Origin: Trichormus sp. M33_DOE_039
GTDB taxonomy: Bacteria; Cyanobacteriota; Cyanobacteriia; Cyanobacteriales; Nostocaceae
Assembly: GCA_015296085.1 (NCBI GenBank)
Contig: DVDT01000095.1
Coordinates: 1 to 64,000 of the forward strand
Reading direction: 5' to 3'
Length of the DNA stretch: 64,000 nt
The position numbers and the translations under genes are program-made. How positions within the stretch are numbered: position 1 is the first letter of the stretch; every line of letters begins with the position of its first letter. The notes below the pieces were generated by a model. That model made no database searches. It saw only the letters and a list, made by a program, of their open reading frames with translations, and was not told the origin of the DNA. This document shows, piece after piece, positions 42,640 to 51,803 of the stretch.

Positions 42640-45624
42640 GTGGTATTACAAATACAAACCAGCACCTACGAAGCGAAAACCCAAGAAATTGCTAAACAAC
42701 TTTTAGCAGCAACTCAGGAAAATCGCTCATTTTTAGCTTCTCTGCGTGACCAAATGCGTTGGGATGATAAATTACTAGCTTGGGCAATGAGTAACCCCGG
42801 TTTACGGGTGCAATTATTCCGGTTTATTGATACTCTTCCTGCGCTACGGAGCAAATCAGAAATTGCTGGACATCTCCAAGAATATTTAGGTGATGAATCT
42901 GTCGAACTTCCAGCCGCTTTAAAAGGAATGCTCAACTTTGCCAACCCCGATTCCATGCCAGGACAGGTGGCTGCAACGACTGTCTCTACAGCAGTTGAGA
43001 CTTTGGCTCATAAATATATCTCTGGCGAAAATATTCAACAAGTCATTAAAACTGTTGAACGACTGCGAAAAGAAAAAATGGCTTTCACCATTGATTTACT
43101 TGGTGAGGCGGTAATTACGGAAGCAGAGGCGCAGTCTTATCTAGAACGCTATCGAGAATTAATCACGCAATTAACAGCCGCTTCTAAGAATTGGGGCCAG
43201 ATTGGGGCTATTGATGAAGCTGATGGCGAACCGTTAGCTAAAGTCCAGGTTTCTGTAAAGTTAACGGCGTTTTATTCCCAATTTGACCCTTTAGATGCTC
43301 AGGGCAGTGAAGAGCGAGTTAGCGATCGCATCCGTACCCTATTACGTCACGCTCAAGAGTTGGGTGCAGCTATCCATTTTGATATGGAACAGTACGCTTA
43401 TAAAGACTTAACTCTGAATATTTTGCAAAAAATCTTATTAGAAGATGAGTTCCGTCAACGTACTGATATTGGGATAACTATTCAAGCCTATCTGCGTGAT
43501 AGTGAGCAAGATGCTAAAAATATCATTGCTTGGTTGAAACAGCGTGGTTATCCGTTAACCATTCGGTTAGTCAAAGGGGCGTATTGGGATCAGGAAACTA
43601 TCAAAGCAGCACAAAGACACTGGAATCAGCCTGTTTTTAACGATAAAGTGGCTACAGATGCGAATTTTGAGACAATAACTCAGTTATTGTTAGAAAATCA
43701 TCAATATGTTTATGCTGCTATTGGTAGTCATAATGTGCGATCGCAAGCACGAGCGATCGCTATAGCAGAAACTCTCAATGTTCCCCGGCGACGGTTTGAA
43801 ATGCAGGTGTTGTACGGGATGGGGGATAAGTTGGCTAAGGCTTTGGTGGATAGGGGTTATCGGGTGCGGGTTTATTGTCCTTATGGGGAATTATTGCCGG
43901 GGATGGCTTACCTGATTCGACGTTTGTTGGAAAATACGGCTAATAGTTCTTTCTTGCGGCAAAATTTGGAAAATAGACCTATAGCGGAATTGCTTGCGCC
44001 TCCAGATGTTGATTTAGCTCACGCAAAGTCGCAAAGTCGCGAAGAAGGAAAGGAAGGGTTTGTTGGTGCGGCAGATACGGATTATGCGGAGGAAGCAGAG
44101 AGGAAGGAGGCAGCACGGGCTTTTGCATCTGTGCGTCAGCAATTAGGGAAGAGTTATTTTCCTCTGATTGATGGGGAGTATGTGAATACTTCTGCGGTGA
44201 TTGATTCGGTTAATCCTTCTAATTTTAGTGAGGTGGTGGGGAAGGTTGGACTGATATCCGTTGAACAGGCTGAACAGGCTATGCAGGCTGCTAAGGCGGC
44301 GTTTCCTGGTTGGAAGAGTACGCCTGTGAAAGAACGGGCGGGGATTTTAAGGAAAGCGGCTGAGTTGATGGAAGCGCGTCGGGCGGAACTCTCGGCTTGG
44401 ATTGTTCTGGAGGTGGGAAAACCTGTTAAGGAAGCTGATGCTGAGGTTTCGGAGGCGATTGATTTTTGTCTCTACTATGCTGATGAGATGGAACGGTTTG
44501 ATCAGGGTGTAATTTATGACGTAGCTGGGGAAACCAATAGATATATTTATCAGCCGCGTGGGATTGCTGTGGTGATTTCACCTTGGAATTTTCCCTTGGC
44601 GATCGCCTGTGGAATGACTGTTGCAGCGTTAGTTGCAGGCAATTGTACCTTACTCAAGGCTGCGGAAACTTCTTCTGTGATTACAGCTAAACTCACGGAA
44701 ATCTTGGTAGAAGCAGGCATTCCCAAAGGTGTATTTCAATACGTGCCTGGCAAGGGTTCGCAAGTTGGTGCTTATTTGGTGAGTCATCCTGATACCCATG
44801 TCATCGCTTTTACTGGTTCTCAGGAAGTGGGTTGTCGTATCTATGCAGAAGCCGCTACCCTCAAGCCTGGACAAAGGCATATGAAGCGGGTAATTGCGGA
44901 AATGGGGGGTAAAAATGCCATCATAGTTGATGAGAGTGCTGATTTAGACCAAGCTGTCGTGGGTGTACTACAGTCAGCCTTTGGTTACAGTGGACAAAAA
45001 TGTTCTGCTTGTTCGCGAGTAGTTGTGGTAGAAAGCATTTATGATGCTTTTATTCGGAGATTGGTGGAAGCCACAAAATCTTTGAATATTGGAGAAGCTG
45101 AGTTACCTAGTACTCAAGTTGGCCCGGTAATTGATGCTAATGCCCGCGATCGCATTTGTGAGTATATTGAAAAGGGTAAGGCAGAATCACAAGTGGCGTT
45201 AGAGTTATCAGCACCTAACCACGGTTATTTTGTCGGGCCAGTTATCTTTAGTGAAGTGCCACCCAATGGGATAATTGCCCAGCAAGAGATTTTCGGCCCT
45301 GTACTAGCTGCTATTAAAGTCAAAGATTTTGCCGAAGCCTTAGCAGTTGCCAACGATACCAACTACGCATTGACTGGTGGAATTTATTCCCGCACACCTT
45401 CCCATATTCAAAAGGCGCAGACAGATTTTGAAGTCGGGAATTTGTACATTAACCGTACTATTACAGGAGCGATCGTCGCTCGGCAACCATTTGGCGGCTT
45501 TAAACTTTCTGGTGTAGGTTCTAAAGCCGGAGGTCCTGATTATCTCCTGCAATTCCTCGAACCACGTACCATCACCGAAAACATTCAACGCCAAGGTTTT
45601 GCACCCATTGAAGGGGCGGAATAA
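42640..45624 (+). CDS. putA: Bifunctional proline dehydrogenase / P5C dehydrogenase PutA
   Basis: This 994-residue enzyme converts proline to glutamate. The N-terminal FAD-dependent proline dehydrogenase barrel (~135-450) has KVQVSVKLTAFYSQFDP, IHFDMEQYAYKDLTL and RLVKGAYWDQE. The C-terminal aldehyde dehydrogenase (~500-985) has SPWNFPLAIACGM, AFTGSQEVG, EMGGKNAII and the catalytic cysteine in SGQKCSACSR (~788). There is no DNA-binding N-terminal domain, so it is a short PutA without repressor function. The GTG start has AGGAG 10 nt upstream. The linker (~460-500) is low-complexity and repeat-derived. In Anabaena, PutA works with AgrE in arginine catabolism. Confidence 0.95.
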   Translation: MVLQIQTSTYEAKTQEIAKQLLAATQENRSFLASLRDQMRWDDKLLAWAMSNPGLRVQLFRFIDTLPALRSKSEIAGHLQEYLGDESVELPAALKGMLNFANPDSMPGQVAATTVSTAVETLAHKYISGENIQQVIKTVERLRKEKMAFTIDLLGEAVITEAEAQSYLERYRELITQLTAASKNWGQIGAIDEADGEPLAKVQVSVKLTAFYSQFDPLDAQGSEERVSDRIRTLLRHAQELGAAIHFDMEQYAYKDLTLNILQKILLEDEFRQRTDIGITIQAYLRDSEQDAKNIIAWLKQRGYPLTIRLVKGAYWDQETIKAAQRHWNQPVFNDKVATDANFETITQLLLENHQYVYAAIGSHNVRSQARAIAIAETLNVPRRRFEMQVLYGMGDKLAKALVDRGYRVRVYCPYGELLPGMAYLIRRLLENTANSSFLRQNLENRPIAELLAPPDVDLAHAKSQSREEGKEGFVGAADTDYAEEAERKEAARAFASVRQQLGKSYFPLIDGEYVNTSAVIDSVNPSNFSEVVGKVGLISVEQAEQAMQAAKAAFPGWKSTPVKERAGILRKAAELMEARRAELSAWIVLEVGKPVKEADAEVSEAIDFCLYYADEMERFDQGVIYDVAGETNRYIYQPRGIAVVISPWNFPLAIACGMTVAALVAGNCTLLKAAETSSVITAKLTEILVEAGIPKGVFQYVPGKGSQVGAYLVSHPDTHVIAFTGSQEVGCRIYAEAATLKPGQRHMKRVIAEMGGKNAIIVDESADLDQAVVGVLQSAFGYSGQKCSACSRVVVVESIYDAFIRRLVEATKSLNIGEAELPSTQVGPVIDANARDRICEYIEKGKAESQVALELSAPNHGYFVGPVIFSEVPPNGIIAQQEIFGPVLAAIKVKDFAEALAVANDTNYALTGGIYSRTPSHIQKAQTDFEVGNLYINRTITGAIVARQPFGGFKLSGVGSKAGGPDYLLQFLEPRTITENIQRQGFAPIEGAE
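44019..44057 (+). repeat. Repeat-derived linker inside putA
   Basis: ACGCAAAGTCGCAAAGTCGC followed by GAAGAAGGAAAGGAAGG looks like an intergenic ACGCAAAG-type tandem repeat inserted in frame. It codes for the charged part of the linker (AHAKSQSREEGKEG) between the two enzyme domains. Confidence 0.55.
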
Positions 45625-45690
45625 TTGGTAATGGGGCATTGGGTATGGCTGCTGTTTCTTACTAGCCCTGCCCCCTGTCCCCTGCTTTCC

Positions 45691-47412
45691 TCAACTCTCC
45701 TGTTCTGGCAAAAACAGTGTGAATTGACTACCTACCCCCAAGGTTGATGTTACTGTCACATCCCCACCATGCAAACGGGCTAATTTTCGAGTTAGGGCTA
45801 AACCTAGTCCAGTGCCTTCATACTGACGATTTAATTTACTATCTAACTGTTTAAAAGGTTCAAATAAAAATTGAAATTGACTGGCATCAATGCCAATACC
45901 TGTGTCTGAGACTGTGAATGTCATCCCTTGCGGAACTTTCTTGACTGTTAAGGAAACTTCACCGGTGGCAGTAAATTTAATGGCATTAGTTAGCAAATTG
46001 AGTAACATCTGCTTCATACGACGCTCATCAGCTATGCAAATGTCTGCTAAGGGGTCAATTTCATAGGAGAGTTTTAACCCTTTTTCATGGGCGCGATCGC
46101 GCACTGTTGATGAAACATAATTACATAAATCTGAAACTGATATAGGCATCAAAAATAATTCTTCTTTGCCCACGTCCACTTTTGATAAATCTAAAATATC
46201 GTTAATTAGTGCCAATAGATGTTCGCCACTGCTATATATACAGGTAATATATTCTTTTTGTTTTTGATTTAAAGAGCCAGTTATTTCTTGCTGTAGTAAC
46301 TGAGACAAACCCATAATGGCATTCAGAGGTGTCCGCAATTCATGGCTCATGGTTGCCAAAAATTCACTTTTAGCCCTACTACCCGCTTCGGCTGCTGCTT
46401 GCGAGGCACGCAGTTGCAACTCAGTTCGTTTGTATTCGGTCATATCCTTAAAAATGACCAACAATAACTCAGGTTCACCATCAGAACCAGGCATGACAGA
46501 CACACAAAGTTTTGTCCAAATTGATTTGCCGTTTTTATGCAAGAAGCGTCTTTCAATTTCAACGTGTTTTGGCTCATCCAGCTGTTTACCACTGATGTAG
46601 ATTTCAACCAACAATTTTTGATAAGTATTTAACTCTGCTTGTGTTTGAAAAATATAATCTGTCAAGGAATGTCCGCATAATTCTTCTCGACTATACCCCA
46701 GCAATTGACACAAGGCTGGATTTACGTCCATAATATGGGCTGTATAATCTACTACTCCAATCCCAACAGACGAACGCTCAAAAATAGCTCCAAATTGGGC
46801 TTCACTTTTTTGTAGTGCTACCTGTGCAGTGTTGTGTTCTCTCGCTTCTATTGCTAATGATGTAAAATCTGCTACTGCACCAGCAAAATATTTTTCTTCT
46901 AGAGTCCATTCCCGCACTTCGGCACAATGCTCACAGCACAATATTCCCAATAGACGATCTTCCACCCAAATGGGTGTACTAAGTAACGACATCACGTCAA
47001 AAATAGAGAGATAATTCGTAAATAAATCTTTCGTTTTGTGATCATTTATGACATTATTAATTGCTAGACTTTCGCCTGCCGCTAAAGCTTGAAAATAGGC
47101 AGGATAGCTGGCTTTTGACAAAATTTGACCATAAGAATGCTCTTGAGTATTGAGATTATATAAATCTATACAATCAAAGCATGAATCTTCTTCATTGTAT
47201 AACCACACACTAACTCGCTGTACTAAAAGCGTGTGCGCTACAACTTCTGTTATTTCTCGGAATACGTCACTAAGAGTACCTGTTTGGAACGTTTTGCTCT
47301 TTGCCAAGTACAGTAGTGTCCGGCTATGTTTTCGTCGCTTGTTGTCTGAAATCGACAGTACCTCTTGGGACTGTAGGGATTTGGTAAGATCTTTAACCAC
47401 TAGCACCTGCAT
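45691..47412 (-). CDS. GAF-PAS sensor histidine kinase
   Basis: This 573-residue soluble kinase has no membrane segment. A GAF domain spans ~40-195 (with [16 protein letters not shown] and [19 protein letters not shown]) and a PAS domain ~205-330. The HisKA motif [20 protein letters not shown] (His ~355) and a HATPase domain ([46 protein letters not shown]) follow. The GAF domain lacks the DXCF/PCF signatures I would expect of a bilin-binding cyanobacteriochrome, but DSCFDC has cysteines near that place. No receiver domain is fused and no response regulator is adjacent, so the partner is elsewhere. Confidence 0.9.
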   Translation of the reverse strand: MQVLVVKDLTKSLQSQEVLSISDNKRRKHSRTLLYLAKSKTFQTGTLSDVFREITEVVAHTLLVQRVSVWLYNEEDSCFDCIDLYNLNTQEHSYGQILSKASYPAYFQALAAGESLAINNVINDHKTKDLFTNYLSIFDVMSLLSTPIWVEDRLLGILCCEHCAEVREWTLEEKYFAGAVADFTSLAIEAREHNTAQVALQKSEAQFGAIFERSSVGIGVVDYTAHIMDVNPALCQLLGYSREELCGHSLTDYIFQTQAELNTYQKLLVEIYISGKQLDEPKHVEIERRFLHKNGKSIWTKLCVSVMPGSDGEPELLLVIFKDMTEYKRTELQLRASQAAAEAGSRAKSEFLATMSHELRTPLNAIMGLSQLLQQEITGSLNQKQKEYITCIYSSGEHLLALINDILDLSKVDVGKEELFLMPISVSDLCNYVSSTVRDRAHEKGLKLSYEIDPLADICIADERRMKQMLLNLLTNAIKFTATGEVSLTVKKVPQGMTFTVSDTGIGIDASQFQFLFEPFKQLDSKLNRQYEGTGLGLALTRKLARLHGGDVTVTSTLGVGSQFTLFLPEQES

Positions 47413-47967
47413 GTGTTCTCAACAGAAATCACTTTGCATTGCAGTTCTAAGAAATAAATAGAACTGTTTATATAAATACAACTTCGATATATACATTTAC
47501 ATACTCCAAAGGTATATTTTTTTGTCTATTTTTTTGTAATTATTATGTTTTGAAATGAAATCTCTTTTTGATAAGCTGTTCTTAACTTGATCCCAATGGT
47601 CAAAATGCCAGAAAGCTATTCTAATAGCTACATATTTGTTAAATTTTTACACAGATTTTACATAAATTTTTAAAACTCAGCTCACAGTCAAAATAGGTCA
47701 CGGTAAATCAAAATCAATAAAGATTGATCAAACTATACATTAACAAAAGTAATTTAGATAGTGATTCCGGCTAATTACTGACGATGTGATTAATATTGTG
47801 TAAATACTTTTTCATCTTTAGGATCACTTATCTACACAAATATACTCATTTTTACAGTATTTATAAGATTAACACTTGTGTATTCTCCTCTGGAAAGATA
47901 CCGCAATAGCTAAATTTTGCAACAATTAAAGTAAGGCAAGAGTAGCGGATCAAGAGGTGGCGCAATT
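47413..47967. other. Intergenic region between divergent genes, nothing recognised
   Basis: This is 555 bp of AT-rich DNA between the kinase and the BtuF-like gene. No reading frame, riboswitch-like structure or repeat could be supported. It must carry two divergent promoters. Confidence 0.5.
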
Positions 47968-48894
47968 ATGAAAAATTCTAGTGTCAGAATTATTTCTCTC
48001 ATTCCCAGTGGAACAGAGATTTTAGCAGCCTTGGGTTTAACAGATGCTATGGTTGGGCGATCGCATGAATGTGACTATCCCCCAGAAATTACAGACCTGC
48101 CTATTTGTACCAAAGCTCGCTTAGATAGTAATATCCCTAGTGATAAAATCCACGATCAGATTAATGATTTGCTACAGTCTGCCCTCAGTATTTATCAAGT
48201 CAAGACAGATATCGTAGAACAATTACAGCCCACCCATATATTAACTCAAGACCAATGTCATGTTTGTGCAGTCAGCTTAAAGGAAGTGGAAAAGGCTGTG
48301 GATGAACTGACACAAAGTTCGCCTCAAGTTATCTCCTTACGACCTAATCTACTAGAAGATGTTTGGCATGATATTGAGCGTGTAGCAAATATCTTTGATG
48401 TTGATGCAGTGAAAGTCTTAGAAAATTTAGAAGCTCGTGTTAAGATTTGCCAGCAAAAAATCCAAGGACTGTCTTTGGAGGAACTACCAACTGTCGCCTG
48501 TATTGAGTGGACAAATCCTCTCATGGTAGCAGCCAATTGGATTCCTGAATTAACCAACTTAGCTGGCGGACAATCATTATTTTGTGTCACAGGTCAACCG
48601 TCTCCCAATCTGAAATGGGAAACACTTTTGGTTAGTAACCCAGATGTAATTATTTTCATGCCTTGCGGTTTTAACTTAAATCGTACCCGTCAAGAAGCAC
48701 AGTTAATTACTCAGCAACCTGATTGGCAAAAACTCCATGCTACTAAAAGTGGTAGAGTCTACATCACCGATGGCAATGCTTACTTCAACCGCCCTGGCCC
48801 AAGATTAGTAGATTCTCTAGAAATTATGGCGGAAATTTTACACCCTGAGATTTTTGAATACGGTTATAAAGGCACAGCTTGGGAAAGATTATAA
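47968..48894 (+). CDS. BtuF-like periplasmic-binding-fold protein without signal peptide
   Basis: This 308-residue protein of the helical-backbone metal/cobalamin-receptor fold starts RIISLIPSGTEILAALGL, the usual first strand of BtuF/FhuD-type proteins. It continues with YPPEI and THILTQDQCHVCAVS, and ends with the YITDGNAYFNRPGPRLVDSL segment. The mature-like N-terminus begins at residue 6, so there is no signal peptide or lipobox and the protein should stay in the cytosol. No ABC permease or ATPase gene is adjacent. A ligand such as a corrinoid or metal chelate is likely from the family only. AGAGGTGG precedes the ATG. Confidence 0.82.
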   Translation: MKNSSVRIISLIPSGTEILAALGLTDAMVGRSHECDYPPEITDLPICTKARLDSNIPSDKIHDQINDLLQSALSIYQVKTDIVEQLQPTHILTQDQCHVCAVSLKEVEKAVDELTQSSPQVISLRPNLLEDVWHDIERVANIFDVDAVKVLENLEARVKICQQKIQGLSLEELPTVACIEWTNPLMVAANWIPELTNLAGGQSLFCVTGQPSPNLKWETLLVSNPDVIIFMPCGFNLNRTRQEAQLITQQPDWQKLHATKSGRVYITDGNAYFNRPGPRLVDSLEIMAEILHPEIFEYGYKGTAWERL

Positions 48895-48915
48895 AAGATA
48901 AAAGAGAGAAATGTT

Positions 48916-49215
48916 TTAATTAGATTTTGCTAACTGATTTAGAAATTCGATCAGAGTTTTTATAGTGTTGGTAAGTGCAGTTTCGCTCAAAATTACTGTG
49001 TGTTGTTGTCCATGATCTTCTACAGTTAACCTGTATTGAAAGCGATCGCACTGCGAATTGTCACCAATTATTTGTTCTGGTAGTTGAAAAAAATCTGCTG
49101 AGGCTACAAGTCTTGATAATTCCTCTACCGTCTGAGACTGTAGAGTATTAGTGTCAACACGAATGGTTTTACTAATTCCAGCAAAACCACCCGTGCGTTC
49201 TAAAAATACCAGCAT
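48916..49215 (-). CDS. Emfourin-like protease inhibitor
   Basis: This 99-residue protein has LVFLERTGGFAGISKTIRVD (2-21), EELSRLVASADFFQLPEQ (~32-49), DRFQYRLTVEDHGQQHTVIL and a C-terminal helix. The pattern (ERTGGFAG, then the ADFFxLP and D-x-F-x-Y-x-(I/L)-TV segments) matches emfourin, the protein inhibitor of protealysin from Serratia. It lies 131 bp downstream of an M4 protealysin-like gene on the same strand, as in known pairs. It should bind and hold the protease inactive inside the cell. A short GGGCATTGG-type tandem repeat occupies the gap. Confidence 0.82.
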   Translation of the reverse strand: MLVFLERTGGFAGISKTIRVDTNTLQSQTVEELSRLVASADFFQLPEQIIGDNSQCDRFQYRLTVEDHGQQHTVILSETALTNTIKTLIEFLNQLAKSN

Positions 49216-49237
49216 TGTTGAGAAGAATAGGTACTCA

Positions 49238-49305
49238 ATACCAGTCTAGCAAAAGTAGGAAGTTGGGCATGGGGCATTGGGAATAGGGCGTTGGGCATGG
49301 TGTAA
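49238..49305. repeat. Short GGGCATTGG-type repeats between protease and inhibitor genes
   Basis: GGGCATGGGGCATTGGGAAT and following GGGCGTTGGGCATGG are degenerate copies of a heptamer-type short tandem repeat common in heterocystous cyanobacteria. Confidence 0.6.
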
Positions 49306-49346
49306 AATCTACCTTGTCTTCTTCTACACCCCTGCCCCATCACCCT

Positions 49347-50435
49347 CTACACGCTTACCAAAACTCCCACCTCTTGCCAAGCCTTCTTTATTGCTTGATG
49401 TTCTGTACTACCTTCTCCGTAGAGTTCCTTAGCTATCTGCACAGTAATGTCGGCAGTTTGTTGAAACGTCGCTTTAGGTCGCAGGCGATCGCATAAGGCA
49501 ATATACCAAATTTTTCCGGCTTTCTCCCAAGCGTAGCCCCCGATTTCCATTGCTGCTAAATAGAAAGCGCGGTTAGGTATACCTGAATTGATATGCACAC
49601 CACCATTATCAGCCCAGCCAGTATATTGGTCTTTCACATGACCTGGTTGGGGGTCTTTACCCAATACGGGATCATCATATGCTGTCCCTGGTTCTTTCAT
49701 AGAGCGAATACCAATACCTTTGACATTGGGCATTAGTAAACCTTCGCCAATAATCCAGTCAGCTGCTTCGACTGTCTGATTGTTGACTCTCTGTTTGACC
49801 AAAGCACCAAACACATCAGAGAAGGACTCATTTAATGCTCCTGATTCCCCATAATATTGTAAGCCTGCTTCATACTGAGTAACACCATGAGTTAACTCAT
49901 GGGCAATCACATCAATACATTTAGTAAAACGATCAAACAGTTCACCATCACCATCACCATAAACCATCTGATCGCCATTCCAAAAAGCATTTTCGTATTT
50001 CACGCCATAATGAACTGTTGCATCTAAACGCAGTCCTTTATTATCAATTGAATTGCGTTCAAAGATTTCATAAAACAAATCATAAGTAGCACCAGCAGCA
50101 TTTACAGCTTCATTGACTGCTTCATCACTGCTAGGGAGATCACCTTCATTCCATGCTACAGTTCCCGGTAGTTGATACCCATTTTTCGCATCATAAACTG
50201 TGCGTTGCTTTTGCCCTGGAGAGGGAGCAAAAAAGATATTCCCAACAACATCTCTACGTCCACGCAGTTGTGCTGAGAGATTTAATGTATGAAAAGCCCA
50301 ATTTCGTTGCTGTTCTGTACCATTTATCGCCACATTTTCTAACATATGTGGTGGGATCACACAACATATAGGACATCTAGTATTGAGTGAATGCTGGCAC
50401 TTAGAACCAGGCAATTTCTGTTTATTTCTAGCCAT
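49347..50435 (-). CDS. M4-family metallopeptidase, protealysin-like
   Basis: This 362-residue thermolysin-family zinc protease has HELTH (179-183) with the third ligand Glu203 in GALNESFSDVFG, a late GGVHINSGIPNRAFY segment (~285) and the catalytic His in DPQPGHVKD. The short N-terminal propeptide carries IPPHML (27-32), the hallmark of protealysin-type precursors that self-cleave. It is preceded by a small cysteine group (C13, C21, C24, C25) that could bind metal. There is no secretion signal, as in protealysin. Together with the downstream inhibitor gene this forms a protease-inhibitor pair. The physiological target is unknown. Confidence 0.92.
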   Translation of the reverse strand: MARNKQKLPGSKCQHSLNTRCPICCVIPPHMLENVAINGTEQQRNWAFHTLNLSAQLRGRRDVVGNIFFAPSPGQKQRTVYDAKNGYQLPGTVAWNEGDLPSSDEAVNEAVNAAGATYDLFYEIFERNSIDNKGLRLDATVHYGVKYENAFWNGDQMVYGDGDGELFDRFTKCIDVIAHELTHGVTQYEAGLQYYGESGALNESFSDVFGALVKQRVNNQTVEAADWIIGEGLLMPNVKGIGIRSMKEPGTAYDDPVLGKDPQPGHVKDQYTGWADNGGVHINSGIPNRAFYLAAMEIGGYAWEKAGKIWYIALCDRLRPKATFQQTADITVQIAKELYGEGSTEHQAIKKAWQEVGVLVSV

Positions 50436-50955
50436 CTAAACCAGTCTCCTTGGGTTAATAAGTAATGAACAACCGTGGATAAAACACCACGGTTGGAAGG
50501 AGCAGAGTCATTAATGGAGATGGCGAATCCCTGGTTAATATTCTGATGAATCTTTCTTATCTCTTATTGTGAGACATATTTCTAAAAAATCAACAGCATT
50601 AATAGTAGAAAACCAGAATTTGCCCATAATAAAAAAATTAGCTTTTATTTATATTTGCTATTTTGTATTTGCAAAGCTGTTCTTTTACTAATAAGTTCCT
50701 AAATATTGCGACCACACCAAAAAGCAAGTATCTACTTTAAGAGTATTAATACAGGTTATAAAATATGTATAAAATCAAATAGTTTAGTTTTATTCAGTAA
50801 AATTTCTATTACTGATAAAATAATTTTTTCTAGTAGTTAATGTTAAATTTAATTAAACTGAAATTTTCCTCTTTGATTAGATTCACATCGTCAGACTAGA
50901 AAACCCCGGTTGCTAATGGAAACCAGGGTTTTTAACCGTCAAAACTCAGCACTTT
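50436..50955. other. AT-rich intergenic region
   Basis: This is 520 bp upstream of the protease gene. No gene is seen. The left part must hold the protease promoter; the right end carries the methyltransferase terminator, listed separately. Confidence 0.5.
50900..50933 (-). terminator. Terminator of the methyltransferase gene
   Basis: AAAACCCCGGTT (50900-50911) pairs with AACCAGGGTTTT (50921-50932) with one mismatch and a 9-nt loop. It lies about 25 bp beyond the stop codon at 50956. Read on the minus strand it ends in GGGGTTTTCT, a typical rho-independent form. Confidence 0.8.
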
Positions 50956-51672
50956 CTAACGCCAACCACCAAAAACGGCTAACCCGTAATATTTCCAAGG
51001 GACTGCGACCGTCTGAAATCCCGCCTGAGTTAACATTTGCAGATGAGTGTCTAAAGTCGCTAGTTGGTCTTGGCTAGAGTGTCCTTGTGGACTGCTGTTG
51101 CCTAATTTAGCGCGAATATCTGCCAAATTAGTACCTTGTTGGCTAGCCCATTCCTCTCGCACTGCTTGATAAATTTCTGCTAGGGTTGGTGATTCTGGTA
51201 ATATGGGGTCGGCATTCCAAAAACAACCGTTTTGGCTGAGGCTAGCAGCAATCTGCTGAAAGAGTTTGAGCTTCATCTCATCGTAGAGGTGGTGAATCGC
51301 TAAAGATGAAACACAGGCATCAAATTCCCTACCTATATTGAAATCTTCTGGATTAATTGCCCAATCACCAAAATCAGCTTGTATTCCCGTCCATCTTTGT
51401 GCGTAACCAGCTGCGGTAATTTTTGCTTGGGCAAATTGTAGCATTCGGGGTGAATAATCTAAGGCAACAATGTGTGCTTCTGGACAGCGTTTGAGTACCT
51501 TGAGACTAACTTCACCCGTACCACAGCCTAATTCTAGTATGTAACGGCTACTAGTAGGCAAACAACGGGGAATGACATCTATGATTTCGTCATATCGTGG
51601 TAAGAGTTGACGAATTCCATGATCAAAATCAATTGTGTTGGCGAATACTTCTCCAGGAAATAGTTGTGACAT
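50956..51672 (-). CDS. Class I SAM-dependent methyltransferase
   Basis: This ~238-residue methyltransferase starts MSQLFPGEVFANTIDFDHGI. It has motif I YILELGCGTGEVSLKVL (~42-58), the acidic residue in VALDYSPRML (~66) and FDACVSSLAIHHLYDE (~115), the usual post-motif with substrate-side His-His. C-terminal features (LQMLTQAGFQTVAVPWKYYG) resemble UbiE/trans-aconitate-type enzymes. The substrate is unknown. The ATG at 51672 is chosen because earlier residues (from 51726) look non-conserved; no strong ribosome-binding site decides between them. Confidence 0.82.
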   Translation of the reverse strand: MSQLFPGEVFANTIDFDHGIRQLLPRYDEIIDVIPRCLPTSSRYILELGCGTGEVSLKVLKRCPEAHIVALDYSPRMLQFAQAKITAAGYAQRWTGIQADFGDWAINPEDFNIGREFDACVSSLAIHHLYDEMKLKLFQQIAASLSQNGCFWNADPILPESPTLAEIYQAVREEWASQQGTNLADIRAKLGNSSPQGHSSQDQLATLDTHLQMLTQAGFQTVAVPWKYYGLAVFGGWR

Positions 51673-51803
51673 ATATTTTTGACAATTCTTTTTGTTGAGG
51701 CGATCGCTTGTTCTATATATGAACAATCGCCTATATCTTTAACTCATAATTAAAGATAGCCACTTATCAGGAGATTATCTATTCCCCATTTGTGGGAAAC
51801 TGT

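Noticed and set aside
47413-47967. Cobalamin riboswitch before the BtuF-like gene
   Set aside because: No recognisable B12-box-like core or supporting hairpins were found in the leader.
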